A DNA stretch of 34,982 bases, taken from assembly GCF_000192795.1 (NCBI RefSeq), contig NW_007360658.1:1-34982 (forward strand), read 5' to 3'. This stretch comes from Vavraia culicis subsp. floridensis. Its lineage: Eukaryota; Microsporidia; Pleistophoridae. The position numbers were made by a program, and so were the translations under genes. Under the pieces are notes generated by a model. It did no database searches and had not been told where the DNA came from. It was given only the letters and a program-made list of their open reading frames with translations. Position 1 is the first letter of the stretch; the number at the start of each line of letters is the position of its first letter. This document shows positions 8,980-21,149 of this stretch, piece after piece.

Positions 8980-9300
8980 ATGGGCGAGACAAATAATTTA
9001 GGTGTTTGGTACGGTGTTTTATGGGTGCGTGTAGTACGCAGTGCATTTGAAGATATTTTAGATAAATTTGATTTAATACGTAGGAATCGTTATGAAAGGA
9101 TGGCATTGAGATTTAACACAAAGAAATACGTTTGTAAAGGATGTTTCAAACTTGTTCTACTTCGGATATCGTTGAATTGCCACGGTTGCAGCAGTGAAAT
9201 AACTCATAGAACAAAGCCGATCGATTATATTGGCTTTACGGCACCTTTCATACAAGACCTGTATTACACCTTTATCTGTTGCACTGTTTTGTTTGCGTGA
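8980..9300 (+). CDS. Possible small protein with paired CxxC motifs
   Basis: An open frame of 106 codons with balanced codon use. The central part has CKGC (about 53-56) and CHGC (about 72-75), together able to bind one zinc ion as a ribbon, followed by a hydrophobic C-terminus ending YTFICCTVLFA. I do not recognise the family; a very reduced RNase P/MRP Rpr2-like ribbon is conceivable, but the spacing between the pairs is shorter than I would expect. There is no C-run before the ATG. It may be a chance frame in a gene-poor region. Confidence 0.33.
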   Translation: MGETNNLGVWYGVLWVRVVRSAFEDILDKFDLIRRNRYERMALRFNTKKYVCKGCFKLVLLRISLNCHGCSSEITHRTKPIDYIGFTAPFIQDLYYTFICCTVLFA

Positions 9301-12300
9301 GGAAATAAGCGACTAAAAAGCAACATGTGCACCGATAATAGGTACGCATTTATCTGGTGTACAGCAGTGGCACCATTTAAATGCTGATCGGAGACTAACA
9401 AGGTACATTTACTTTCTCTTTTATGAAATGAACTATGATTTTGTTGCTACTCCTGTTTATTGCTAAACCATGACATATCAAAGATTTTGAAAGTGTTTTT
9501 TTGTTGAAAAATTGGTACAAACCATCGATCAAGTCCTTAGCCATCATTAACGCTCCGACAAATGCATTCTTGATGCAATTGTTCGTAGATAATGAACCAA
9601 ATGTAACGGTTATAACTAAATTTTCTAATTTTATCAGGTAGCAAAGACAGAAATGTATAATTCGCCGTTAGTACGTATGTTAGACGCTCATTTCTGCATG
9701 GACATTCTATTCATATCTTATCGGGGAAAAGTCTTTGTTGAGCACGTTTACAAGTAAATATACGTGTTATGGTCGTGTATAATGACAGCATATGAACGAG
9801 GTATAAACATTCGATACATTTAATGGGAATAGCTATAAATTTAGTGAACAGGTTCATTTTCTTCGTGCTCTGCAATGTTTTGATTTATCTTTAGCAGTGT
9901 AGCTAATTCATGGGTATACACTTCAAAAGCAACCAATAACTTGTTAGAAAAGGAGAATACGATAGCTGTGCAGTGGGTCACACATACATTAAATGAATAT
10001 ACTCCTATACAGGACAAGCTGAGTGTAAATCTGATAGGAACATCAAAAAATTCAAAAAAAAATATTAGAAATATTACCTAAACGGCATTTTAATACTAGA
10101 GCTGAGGTAACTTAGAGTTCAAAAAATATGTGAAACTGTGTTTTTAACACGTATTGTCTGACCGGCCCACTGATATTCCACAATAAACATCATCTTACAA
10201 TGCATTTTTAGATGAAAAATTAAATCAAATGGCTATTAAAAGCCTTCTCACTGCTTGTGAACTGCAATATTACTCGATAAACTGGAATTTATAAAATATG
10301 ATGGTTTTCGCTAGATTGGAGTAGCCTTTTAACGAATTACAATTCTTTATTCATGATGAAATTTCGATTTTTTGTCAAAGACCTATTTGAACTAAAAAGT
10401 ATATTTGTTCGTCGTTGTTTTACAGGAGCTGCTTTGAATGAAACAATGAACTCGAATGGATGACATACTCGCAGTAATGATGTGATGGTAATATTTCTGC
10501 TTTGAACATTAATACTTTTACTATTTGACATGCGCTCTTCTCTAACTCACCATAATCGTTTTCAGGTTTTCATACCACAGATAAGATTTATCCTCCACAC
10601 TATTTTCTTAAAATACGTACACTTTATAAAAGATCTGTTTTCCAACATCTAATGTTTGTTCTACGTGTGATTCGTAAATTTGCACCAGAAATAAGCAGTA
10701 AATAGACTAAAAACTCCCCTCTTGTATAGTTCCACCAATGCACATTCAAGCAAGACATTCTCATTGTTCGTGATCATATCGGCTCCCGAATACTATGATA
10801 GACGTTCCATAGCCTTTTCAGAGTTCAAAGAGTTACAGAATGGTATTTTCTGATTTGGATTTTTACAACTAAAAATTTTACATACAAGCTCTGGGAATAA
10901 AAACTTGAAGATATTCAACGGAAATACGCAGATAAATTGAATATAAAATCGCAAATTTGTTTAATGTAGTATTTTATATCACCATTATATGGAAATCAGA
11001 GTGTTATTTTTTGTCAATCAAAACGTGAGCTGCATCCATCAGAGTTTCGATGACACCTAGCCTAGCCTAATTCCACACGTATAGCTTGTTCTAGGTGCAA
11101 ACTCGCTCATATTCGTGCCAGAAACTGATCGATGATCGCGATGCTGGTACAAAAAATAAAAGCTGAACAATCGGACAAGAATTCTGATTAAAGAATGATA
11201 ATAGTACTATAAAAGGTATAGTTTGAAAAAAGAAAGAGACATTTTGAGAAGAAGAGATCTAAAGCGAAAATACGTAACTAATGAAAAATGAAAATCGGTG
11301 TAAGATTTTGTAATCAACCATTCAAAACCATCATCAAACGACTGGATCAACACACATGTACATGCGAGGTGTACTGCCGGAGCAGCTTCAAAAACAATAA
11401 AGAAACTGCGTGTGCAAGTGATTGACGTGAAAGTTGATAACACGAAATTATCAACAAGACAGAAGAAAGAACCATCGAAGTAAGAAAACTATGTTTTGGT
11501 GTTTGAAACATTTCTATGGACTATAACGAATACAATCGAACTTAGTAAAGTATTCATTTCAATAATTAAACCATAATAAATAATCGAAAGGTAATAAACA
11601 TGTCACATGCTAAACTTTAGGATAAGATGATGAAACACGTTTCTTCCAAGTATGGCAAAAGATGAAATGATCAATTTGTCATCGCAAATAAAGCGAAGAT
11701 AACGCGTAAAGAAGACAAAAATTTGTGCAGATCTTACTTTTTCTCTCATTTCTTATCTCATTTTAATGTTACATCAATTTTAATCTGTTTTTGTATTTGG
11801 TCGCCGAATAAAAAAATTATTTTTTCAAATATTCTGCACTTTAGCATTGGTTCTATACGAGAGCGACACGGCTACAGCAGTTAGAAAGAATAAAAATGGT
11901 TATACGTGTTTTTGATCAGCTTTCTCTGATAAATTGATAATGGTACGTTTAATTAAAGTTCAAAACATTTCGAATGGCCAAAAATAGAATAATTTGTTCT
12001 TCATGTGGGAGTTCGTGATCACGGTTAGACAAAAAACGATTTGATTAAAAATTGGCTTTAATCGGAGTTGTTTGCAGTAACCATTCGAGGTGTTTTCGGC
12101 AATCTCTCCATACATATCTTTGATTAGTTGATCATCACATTTTTTACTGATAGTTTTATTTTCAATCCGTGGTTATCAGTCACGTATTCATCAGTGATGA
12201 TCATAAGATCTGTGGCTCGTCATGTGGCATCCATCACCATCCAGATACAATACGGAACCTTTAGACAACAAGTTAACAACGCAGGTTTCCTGTGCTATCG

Positions 12301-12360
12301 CCAAAAAACTCAGTATTTATTAAAAATATAATTTTGAAGGTCTATTGCTGTGTCACAGGT
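9301..12360. other. 3-kb AT-rich gene-free region
   Basis: Only short frames (64-78 codons) occur at 10337-10531 (-), 11207-11443 (-) and 12128-12331 (+), none with a recognisable product or upstream signal. No RNA gene, tandem repeat or transposon terminus could be identified by eye. Confidence 0.45.
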
Positions 12361-13038
12361 TCATCTTTTTCTGTAAACACTTCTGTCTATCCTCAAACGG
12401 TTGGATAGAATGTAACAGGTCATTCTTTCCATCGCGTTTCTATCAATTTCCGGCAGAATATTTCCTTTTTCAAATTTGAGAAGGCCGTATTTCGTGTACA
12501 AATTCACATTTCTTAATTTTAAAGCCTCCACATGGTGATCAGACATAAGATCTGGGTGATTCACGAGCGTGCTGTTTAGACTTCTGAAAAACGGGAACTC
12601 CAAAATGCCACGCTTATCAAAAATCGGCTGAAAATACGATATTATGTGATACGACTTGGTTTCGTGCTTAATAGATATGGTTTTTTTGAAGAGCGAGAAC
12701 TCATCGTTTTGCATCTGGGTATGGATGGAGATAACCCGTTCTCTCTTGACCGCATTTGCGTTTCTCTTCTTTATCGCGCTCTTGCTGAGATGCTTGGGCA
12801 CTTCTTTGTAGAGAAGGAAATGGCCAAGTATTTTAGAGGGAGACCATATCTTTCCGTCTGTCCACCGCTTGATCCCGCTATCGTCCTCGATAAACACGAA
12901 TATACATCCGCTTTTTATGTTCTCTCTGTCTGCGTTAGACAATCTTTCTTTGATAGGCTCGATTATACCTAGCCTTACAGCATGTACTATTAAAGATGCT
13001 TCATTATACGAGTGTATATATCCTCTAATAAACTTCAT
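12361..13038 (-). CDS. WOPR-domain (Gti1/Pac2 family) transcription regulator
   Basis: A 225-residue protein that is nearly all WOPR DNA-binding domain, the fungal-specific fold of Wor1, Ryp1, Gti1 and Pac2. WOPRa: GYIHSYNEASLIVHAVRLG (6-24) followed by SGCIFVFIEDDSGIKRWTDG (43-62) and WSPSKILGHFLLYKE (65-79); the SGIKRWTDG-x-WSPS core is the family signature. WOPRb: SLFKKTISI (115-123), YHIISYF (130-136) and the stretch through RSLNSTLVNHPDLM (152-165). A Lys/Arg-rich linker (about 85-105) joins the halves and may serve as a nuclear signal. The long low-complexity C-terminal tails of yeast and mould members are absent. The frame extends 30 codons further to 13128, but homology begins right at M13038 and an ACCCTA signal lies six bases upstream. 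Target genes cannot be inferred. It sits alone between two large empty regions. Confidence 0.88.
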   Translation of the reverse strand: MKFIRGYIHSYNEASLIVHAVRLGIIEPIKERLSNADRENIKSGCIFVFIEDDSGIKRWTDGKIWSPSKILGHFLLYKEVPKHLSKSAIKKRNANAVKRERVISIHTQMQNDEFSLFKKTISIKHETKSYHIISYFQPIFDKRGILEFPFFRSLNSTLVNHPDLMSDHHVEALKLRNVNLYTKYGLLKFEKGNILPEIDRNAMERMTCYILSNRLRIDRSVYRKR

Positions 13039-13047
13039 GATGTAGGG
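13039..13047 (-). promoter_or_regulatory. CCC upstream signal of the WOPR gene
   Basis: Minus strand CCCTACATC precedes the ATG at 13038. It agrees with the domain-based start. Confidence 0.55.
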
Positions 13048-16000
13048 TTTTGCGTTGCAATTAATGCTCGAATATAAAAATTTATAAAAAATTCTATATT
13101 TATAAAAAAATACTTTATTGGGTAACACGATGTAAATCTTAGCTAATCAACTGTTTTCAAATAAGGATTTTGCAATTCGTTAGTGTTTTCTTCTCTTTGG
13201 TCATGTTTCCAATAATTTGATGTTATGAGTAGGCGAGATACCGCTAATTTAATTATGAATTAAGTTCGTATATTTTTATCTCATCATTGGTGGCAATTTA
13301 CCGGGATGATAGGATAAAATAGAACTAGTTAATGAGTGAGCATGAACGCAGCGAGATGACGGAGCCACAAAAAGGAGAAAACTTCCTGATTTGAGCCTTC
13401 TGTAGTGGAAGAAAGAAACGGGTAAAAAAGGCAAAGAGTATGTAACAGGAAGTAAAAACAAAAACTTTGTAGGAAATATTGTTCATAATACGAATGAATA
13501 ACGATACTTGATAATGAATTGTGTTTTTCCCTGGATAAATATGTGAATCTAGCACTGTAGATGTATCATCATGCAGAAGTCCTTCAGATGGATCAATCTG
13601 TGTAGATATTTTCATAAGAATTGAAAAAACTTTCTGATCAATTTATGTCCGAATATGGATGTAATATGGAAAGAAAATCTTTCTCGAAACTATGGAAAGA
13701 GCCGAGAACTATAAAACATGTTATAGCTTCGTATGTAAAGTTTAATTTAAAAAGTAACAAATAGTATTTGGAAATATCTGACCAATATATGTCTTGTTAG
13801 TGATAAATTATGTTCTTAATGATTTTGCAGATAGATTTAATGCTTGATACGTCACAAATTTGTCTTAGATCTTTTCTGACTCGTCTAGTACCCTAATTAT
13901 TAGCTCATAGATCTCCATTTAACGATCAGATGTGCAATTTTGAGAAAGATTGCTTCCTGTAAAGCAGCATATTAAAAATTATTGGCGATCCCACAAATTT
14001 AATTAATCTGTCTGGTATGTGATGGCATTTAAATAAAATTTTTTACGCGGATAACAAATATCAATTTTGAGATCAACAAGTGCTCAGTTGGTTTGGTAAA
14101 AATGAGCAACAGTTCCACCAATTATTGCATTCTCTGAGGTAATTTCTGCAGCAGATTATTATTTTTTCATTTAAAGATACCAATTTTTACTATTTTAGCA
14201 TAGCAAAATAATCCATGAATGTATCATCAGTCACTGCAACACGTCCATTGACTGGGAATGAAGTTTATAGGTGAAGTATTAGCATGTGATCACATAATCA
14301 AGGAGTGATGTGATGAATCGTAACCCAGAATTCCAAAGTGTGCAACTACACGTTCAAAAGACGCAACATGAGAAGAACAGGAGGATGCACGAGTTCGCTC
14401 GAACAGTTACCACTGCTATCGAGACCGTCACGCTCGACCAATTGTCTTTAACATCAGATTTATCGTAATCGATTCACACGTCTGGTGCATTCTTTTGATG
14501 GTCTCCAGCAAGTGTGCACTTCGAACAAAAATATTTAAAACAGGATCTGCTATCACACACCGCCTTTTGTGTGTCAGAAACACTTTCTCGCGTCGATCTA
14601 CAAAATCTTGAATGTTGCTGTTTCATGGTGCAGTACCAACCAATATTATACTTTTTTGCTACAGGAATTGTGTGTAAAGAAAACTATTAAACAAGTGTTC
14701 GATAGCAAACATAGTAATTTGTCGCTTCTACTCGGGTCGTACCACAAAAATATTAATTATACCTTGTTCAGAACAAGAACACCGGCGTATAAACATTGCA
14801 AAGTAAATAAATAGCAGAGAATAGAATTTCTATTTCCGCAGCGTTCTTTCATATTTGATCGGTGATGTACAAGACATCCTGCTCTATCTTTGTTTTAATC
14901 ATGGAATCAGGCTTTTGTTCAATATAACAAGTTATATATGAGAAGTAACCAAAAATTGTGAAATTTTGAACAAAATATGGCGCGATTATAACCTCAAGCC
15001 TAAATTTTCGATAAAACACTGAATTTTGTGTAAATCATATCATGTAAAACGATGGTGTCTGCATACAGGCATAATGCAGTTAGAACAACATGATAAATGG
15101 TTTGATACAACAATATGAACCAATTAAGAGCCTGTGTAAAGTGCTGTTCACACACGTTTACGATGAAAGACTAGAATGTAAGAATTAACGACGGGTAAAT
15201 TTTGTTGCATAGTTCCCATGCACAAACTTGATATTATCTATAAATCCGCCGATATATTAAGAAAGTGTTACGAATTCATATTTTTGGTACGTATTTGGAT
15301 TTGCAAAAATTTTATGTTTTTTAATGATTTTTCCGAAAACGAAAAAGATTGCAAAATTTATTAAATCGACATGATCACCTAGAAAGATCATTAAAGAACT
15401 CTTAAATCTCGTTTCACGGAATTTTCAGTGGGCAAAGGACGAGTGCTTATGCTGGAACTGTCTTTCAACCGTTATTTAGGTGATCTACGATCGAATACAA
15501 CCATTAAGATTGTCTCAGTGCTATTTAACTGCGCCAACCAAGCGAAAGCATATCATTACTCTAATTGCTGTACAAAAAGGATGTTGTTGTGCGACTGGTA
15601 GCAGCGCAAATATTACCTTTACTCGTATGTTTTGGATTGCAGACTGTTCTGTCCCAAGCTTTAGCTGTGCCGTGTAAATAACATTAGAAAATAAACCGAA
15701 AAAGTAAAATTAGAAGCAATTTATTGCTGCTGCCACGTTGGTCGATCCCATGGCGCAAAGAATGCTACGTGTGGTGCTTTGGTAACACAAAAATAACGTG
15801 ACAATATCTTTGGTGATGGTAGTAATCGCTGATTATATTGATCGTGCCGATGTTAAACTATTTAACATAACATAAACGGCAAATTAGTAAATACAAACTT
15901 ACAAGATGATAACTATTTATGACCGTGGATAATGAACATAGCTTGTGTGTTGGTACCGCAGTACACTTGAAAGGTACTTTTGTGCTGTTTAGCACCAATT

Positions 16001-18834
16001 AAGTGCCGATTGTTAGAGACAATCAAAAAATCTTGTAATATGTGCCAGTGGCGCAGGTATCTGTCGTTGCCCATCTTCAAATGTTGTATGATGACCCGAA
16101 AATGGTAAAAATTTTTTACGCCAACAAAAGAACTCAGAAGTTAATAAATGCTTGCTCAGCCATACGTTTTAATTTGAGTTGCTTAGTATGTTCTAGCACT
16201 GTTGCCTGCATTCATTGCGAATATTTGTGGTAAATTATAATTTAAATCGGATATTGTTAGTAGCGCTCATTGCAATCGATTCACTTGTTCATAACAAAGC
16301 GGTAATGTGCTTAGAAGAACTTGTGTAGAGGGAATGTCTTATAAAGCAGATCATATGCTGGTCGATCATCTGTACAGAGGTGATATAATATTGGCAAACG
16401 ATGCCATGGGCCTACGATTCTTTAGTGCGCAAGAATACACGAGCCACAGGCACACACCTCTATTATCGGCAGTGGCTCATAATGCCTGCAAGAACAGGCA
16501 AACAGTGGTTTATTGGTGATGCACAACGGCGCACCTAAAATAATTTTCTCTCCGTACATAGATGGAGAAAGTAAAGGGCGCAGGACATGTGGCAAAGAAG
16601 TGCGTTATAATTTATGGTGTACGCACATCGTCCTTTAGAAGGGTTTACAATGGCATCAACCCTACTCACGCCTTACAAGCACCTCGGTCGTTGTAAAGCG
16701 AGCGCTCTACTACGCAATTGGTCGGAGAGCGAGAAAGAATTGGCGTAATACGAGAGGAGTGGATGGTGGAAAGGAACAGCACAACCTGTTGATGGTAGTG
16801 GTAAGTCTTTAAAGTCCGGTGGCATGGCCGGTGGTATTGAAGTGACGTTTAATTCTCTCCTCATTTCGCTTTTATACCAGGTATATTTTTGTAGAGAGAG
16901 TGCAGTAATTCTATGTTAGTTGCACCAGAGCACATGGCAAATCACGCTTCCAGCCTGTGGCCGTACCTTTGTATTGAATATAGCAATGTAATCGTTGTTC
17001 GTTTGAAACACCGTCATTTACAACACAAAAATTAGAATTTAACGTTTAATACCGCTATAGATCGCAGATTTTAGTACCAATAATATTATTTTTAATGCTA
17101 AATTCATAAACTTAGACCACACGAACGTTGCCATTGCAATCGTTATCGTGACCACCATCTTTATTAGAGCGTTTAAGTTTCGTCATGTCAGTAAAAATCA
17201 AAGTGATTAATCAATATGATGTCTAGTAATGTTGAATATCCAGCACAATGAAATATATTCTTGTGCTGGGATGGCATGTACGGCATCGTGGTGTGAACAC
17301 AACCTTAACCTTTGAAATAGGCCTTATCTCATCTTGTAGTAGAAACAGAGCCGCTCTGAACGCAGTCATGGCATGTTAGCGTATGGTACCGTATTTCTAT
17401 CGGTTTTACTCATTTTTGAACGGTTATACCAAAATGCTGCTGATGTTTATTTTCTAGCTAAGCTGGGCTGATAGAGCAATGTGCATGTGAAAACAACTTT
17501 TTACCAACAAAAAGAGCAGTACGTGTTTGCCAAGGTGCAACGTATCATCTTTATTTCTTGTGCTTAAATTGCGGAGGAGCACAATTTTATTAAATTAGCA
17601 GTCTAAGGTGTGTGGCATGTTGTATCAAAATGTGGCAGTTTTTTTCGTGCACAAGTACGCACGTATTTGTTTCTTGGTCCAATATATGTATTGCACGGTG
17701 TTTTGTGGCGGGCAAAATTCTACTGGTACGTTAGATACAGTGCATGTATCAGAGAAGTATCAACCAATACGCTAAGATCACACCGTAGAAGAAATAAAAT
17801 GCGTTCCACAGTGACACATGCTAATAAGGTGAATGTTGTTCAAGACCTGGACAGATGCCATTTTTCTTTAACCTTTTCAAAACATTTCGTAGCCAAGAAA
17901 TAAAAACAATATTTAACATGAAGAAGAACTGCTGTAGCCATTAAAATGGAATTAAACGGACCTTCCATGCTTTTTCATCGAGCACAGGTCCATGCCACTG
18001 CACCCATTCGTATTTTAATCAGTTGCTTGTGATGAGTAGTAGCTGCAAATCCGTTGCGTGTCATTAACTACGAATAAATTGGTGCGTGCGGTCAATCCAA
18101 GGTATATTTAGGAGGAGGACCAATAAATGGTGTGGAAGATGTGATGTGCGGGTATAAAAAAATTGCTGATGGCGTATGTTTGTTGTTCTGTGGCAGAGCA
18201 AAGGTTTTCGCTGTTCTGTGGCAGAGAAAAGGGCAAAACAAGTCTTGCTATACGCTTCAAGGCATGTAAAGTATTTCCTATTTCCGTTACTGAGCGTTTA
18301 CGTAAGTTCTACAGAAATGTTCATCCGTTCTTTAGCACCAAGATCGTATCAGCACAATCAATCCCATTTTCACGATTACTTTCCCGCTTTGCTCTGCCAT
18401 AACACACAATCTGAGTGTGATCTGTTGCAATAATCGTTTTACCACCATTTTAATTCCACACAGTTTAATTACAACGTTTCACATGCAAAAGGTCATTGGT
18501 TGCGTGCACCGGCACAGTAATGAAACAGCGTCTCGCACAATTTTTCATGAAAACATGCCTTCAGACACGCACTCACGTATTATTATCACCTGCACAGGTA
18601 CACCCGTATGAGCCACATCAAGTTTTGCCCGTCAACTTTCCACACAAAGAACGCCCCGCTATCGTTAAGGCACAGCTCTGTTCTTATTTTACGCATTTCT
18701 GATCTTTCAGAAACACAATCTCACCGGGACAGGAACAAAATTGTTTTATGTGTTGCACGACACGCCTGATTGGTAGAAATCAACACACTGTAGCAACGAA
18801 AAAATATATAAAAAAATATGTGAATACTAACAAT
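13048..18834. other. 5.8-kb gene-poor region with scattered short frames
   Basis: No recognisable gene. Short frames that read somewhat like protein are at 13325-13615 (-, 96 codons, one hydrophobic segment), 14313-14468 (+, 51 residues, polar), 14569-14814 (+), 16673-16864 (-, listed separately) and 17610-17903 (+). A 13-bp perfect inverted repeat, TGGCAGAGCAAAG, occurs at 18191-18203 and 18387-18399, and TTCTGTGGCAGAG is also directly repeated near 18186 and 18212. The stretch from about 15.5 kb rightwards is less AT-rich than the part to its left. No intact transposon or RNA gene was seen. Confidence 0.45.
16673..16864 (-). CDS. Possible small hypothetical protein
   Basis: A 63-codon frame with mixed codon use and a Pro-rich, otherwise ordinary composition (starts MRRELNVTSIPPAM, ends RPRCL). 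TATAAAAG lies just upstream of the ATG on the minus strand. There is no C-run and no family match. It is the least AT-rich short frame in this empty region, which is the only reason for listing it. Confidence 0.22.
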   Translation of the reverse strand: MRRELNVTSIPPAMPPDFKDLPLPSTGCAVPFHHPLLSYYANSFSLSDQLRSRALALQRPRCL

Positions 18835-19491
18835 ATGATTATTGCACACACTTTACTCCATTTTTTCATATTGGTGTCTATCATTAGATGTCGGGAGAAG
18901 GAGGAGCCCGAAGAGGACAAGAAAGAGCAGAACGGTTCTGGCGAAAACATGGATAAGAACGCAACCTGCCAGACCTATTCCATCGAAATGGTTGAAGAGG
19001 ACAAGAACTTAGTAGGCATAAATCCAGAGGATACAGAGGTGTTCCAGGAGGCGAAGCGCAATGGACTGGTACCCGTGATGAGTTATACAATGTTCGGCAC
19101 ACCCAAAGCAATTAACCTCAACCAACTTTTACCTAGCAATTTGAATGCATTGTCACAGACACTCATAGCGAACATGGGAAACTCTAGCGGTGATTCGAAT
19201 GGTTCTAGCCCACAGTTCACCTTCTTGGGTGGCGTTGTGGCCAAGACCATGGATAAGAATGGTTCGGAAGGCGATAATAAAGATGATAAGGAAAAGGACA
19301 AAGATAAGGAAAAGGATAAGGAAAAGGATAAGGGTGGAAAGAAGGACAAAGATGAAGGTGGACAGGGAAAGTCAGGTTCTGGTAAGGGACAGGGCGGTGC
19401 CAAATTAATTCAGCAGATGCCAAGTCTGAGAGAAGGGCTTGCAGACAGAGATGAGGCAAGCGAAACGCTACTAATGCCGAAGGATGAATGA
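18835..19491 (+). CDS. Secreted Lys/Asp/Glu-rich protein of unknown function
   Basis: 218 residues from the ATG at 18835. The first 18 or so, MIIAHTLLHFFILVSIIR, form a signal peptide or anchor with a likely boundary near Cys19; this is the main reason to choose this ATG over the frame's earlier one at 18748, which would bury the signal. Then follow an acidic segment (about 21-35), a more ordered region (about 40-130, with MSYTMFGTPKAINLNQLLP and an LGG near 128) and a highly charged tail of repeated EKDK-type units (about 145-175), a GSGKGQGG stretch and QQMPSLREGLAD. The upstream region is AT-rich (AAAATATATAAAAAAATATG) with no C-run. I do not recognise it; lineage-specific secreted, spore-wall or host-exposed proteins of microsporidia often look like this. 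Confidence 0.72.
   Translation: MIIAHTLLHFFILVSIIRCREKEEPEEDKKEQNGSGENMDKNATCQTYSIEMVEEDKNLVGINPEDTEVFQEAKRNGLVPVMSYTMFGTPKAINLNQLLPSNLNALSQTLIANMGNSSGDSNGSSPQFTFLGGVVAKTMDKNGSEGDNKDDKEKDKDKEKDKEKDKGGKKDKDEGGQGKSGSGKGQGGAKLIQQMPSLREGLADRDEASETLLMPKDE
19282..19335 (+). repeat. Lys/Asp/Glu-coding short repeat
   Basis: Imperfect iterations of AAGGAAAAGGAT/AAAGAT encode alternating K, D and E residues in the secreted protein's tail. It is purine-only over most of its length and prone to slippage. Confidence 0.7.
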
Positions 19492-21145
19492 ACGATTTTA
19501 AGTAAACGATTTATGTAAAAATAAATTTGGCTTAAGGTGCATGAACTGTTTCTCATAGCAGGAGCACAAAACGGTTCTAACCATTTTGCACACACCTCCG
19601 TCAACACTTTCTCTTTTCACAGGCAGTCATGCCCGTTGGCCCGACACAAAAAACCGCAGCAATGATTGAGTTCAATAACACTCCTCAAAAATGCTGTGTT
19701 CGTGCACCATCTCCTGTGCTGAGCGCAAGTTTACGTATGGCTGTTCAAATGAGCAGGCATCGTGGTCAAGAAATGATGAGCTACTGCAAATAAACACAAA
19801 GCCAAACGACACAGAAGTAATGCTACGGTGATATACACGCAATCAAATAATAAACAGCAGCAAGAATGTTTTCTTTGCTGAAACTTTGTGTTACACAAAG
19901 CAGCGGAATAGCTACTGTGTAGAAAATGTTTATCTTGCAATGGTTCATGGCTCAGTACCTACCAACTTGGAACAAAGAATGTTAGTGTTGGAATGATTTG
20001 TAGCGCCTACATGAGCAGGCCACCCTTTTAAGTTACGGTACATTTAAAACAAACAGTTCATCCTGGTTTGCAACGGGTGAAAGGCGCTAAACGTATGGGC
20101 ACAATTCAATAATTGCGTATTTCGAGCAAAAATACGGATTCACCTCCTCATACAGAACGCATTTAAAAGTAATCTATCATAAGGGAAAGATTGAACGTAT
20201 TTTATCGCTAAAGTAGGTATGTAATGAAGAACTTATCGGTCATTCGAATAGAGAACACGGGTGCAAAATTATTCGCCAAAAAAAAGTACGTGCTCGAACA
20301 AGAAAACAGGCCATAAACAGATAAACACACCGAAATAAAGGAATGTTCCCTTAACTGATGAAATTTTATCACACTATCTCCGCTGCAAATGAATTATTTC
20401 CATAATATTTGTTAATTAAATCACCCTTTGTACAACCTGTTTAAAGAAAAGTATATTTCTGTTAATTACACTTTAAACGTACTTAACCTCCAATCTGATC
20501 AACATACATGAAGAAGTACAAATATTTGTATTTTTATCGGTATTCGAGCACTTGGTACGCACCCCTTTACATTCCATGAACTGTGACCTGCTCAACAGAT
20601 ATTTTACTCGTATTATAACCGGTGGTACATTCATCTTCTTGTGATTATAACAGAAAGTGTTCTGAAAACGCGTTGTACAGCAATAAACACTCTATAATCA
20701 ACGCCGTATTAACACGTTTTATGCTTCGATATGTCGCACTACCGATAAAATTATAAACGTGAATATTTGGTGAATTGCCTTTTTTCCGTGTTCTAAACTT
20801 TTTTGTTTTGGTAGGTGCCCTAGCGTAGAAACAGGATGTGTGTCCTTGTTAAGAATTTAAAGATTAAACTTGAATAGCAACCCTTCTAGTGGCAGTGCCA
20901 TGATTGTGAGCAACCGATCAACTCGAATTGATGGTGCTCTTGGTGGTTTGCACAACCTGAACACCTCTGCCAAAAATATCGGTAAACCCAAAATAAACGC
21001 CCATTCTAAAATGTCTTTTCTCAATCGATCACATAGCTCGGCATGTCCCTACTACAAAAAATACCAGTTCAGCAATGACTATCCTCCAACAATTACCATG
21101 TTCATCCAAAACCATCCACAAAAATAAAATTTGTACACAACCCAA
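19492..21145. other. Intergenic region, no confident gene
   Basis: AATAAA follows the secreted-protein gene near 19521. A frame open from 20861 to 21127 has its first ATG at 20900 and a polar, Asn/Ser-rich translation without recognisable domains; it may be a relic or chance. Nothing else stands out. Confidence 0.4.
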
Positions 21146-21149
21146 CCCC
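21141..21149 (+). promoter_or_regulatory. C-run upstream signal of the REX1-like gene
   Basis: CCCAACCCC abuts the ATG at 21150. Zero spacing is the tightest of the set, so the assignment is somewhat less sure than for the others. Confidence 0.45.

Noticed and set aside
14313..14814. Possible decayed transposon or gene in the large spacer
   Set aside because: Two short frames read slightly like protein, but there is no transposase or reverse-transcriptase motif and no terminal repeats.
16640..16760. tRNA-like stretch on the minus strand (TAGAGCGCTCGCTTTA)
   Set aside because: It resembles the D/anticodon part of tRNA-Ala, but no acceptor stem, B box or seven-base anticodon loop can be formed.
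20861..21127. Asn/Ser-rich frame before the exonuclease gene
   Set aside because: The first ATG is well inside the frame, no upstream signal or domain is present, and it ends just before the exonuclease C-run.
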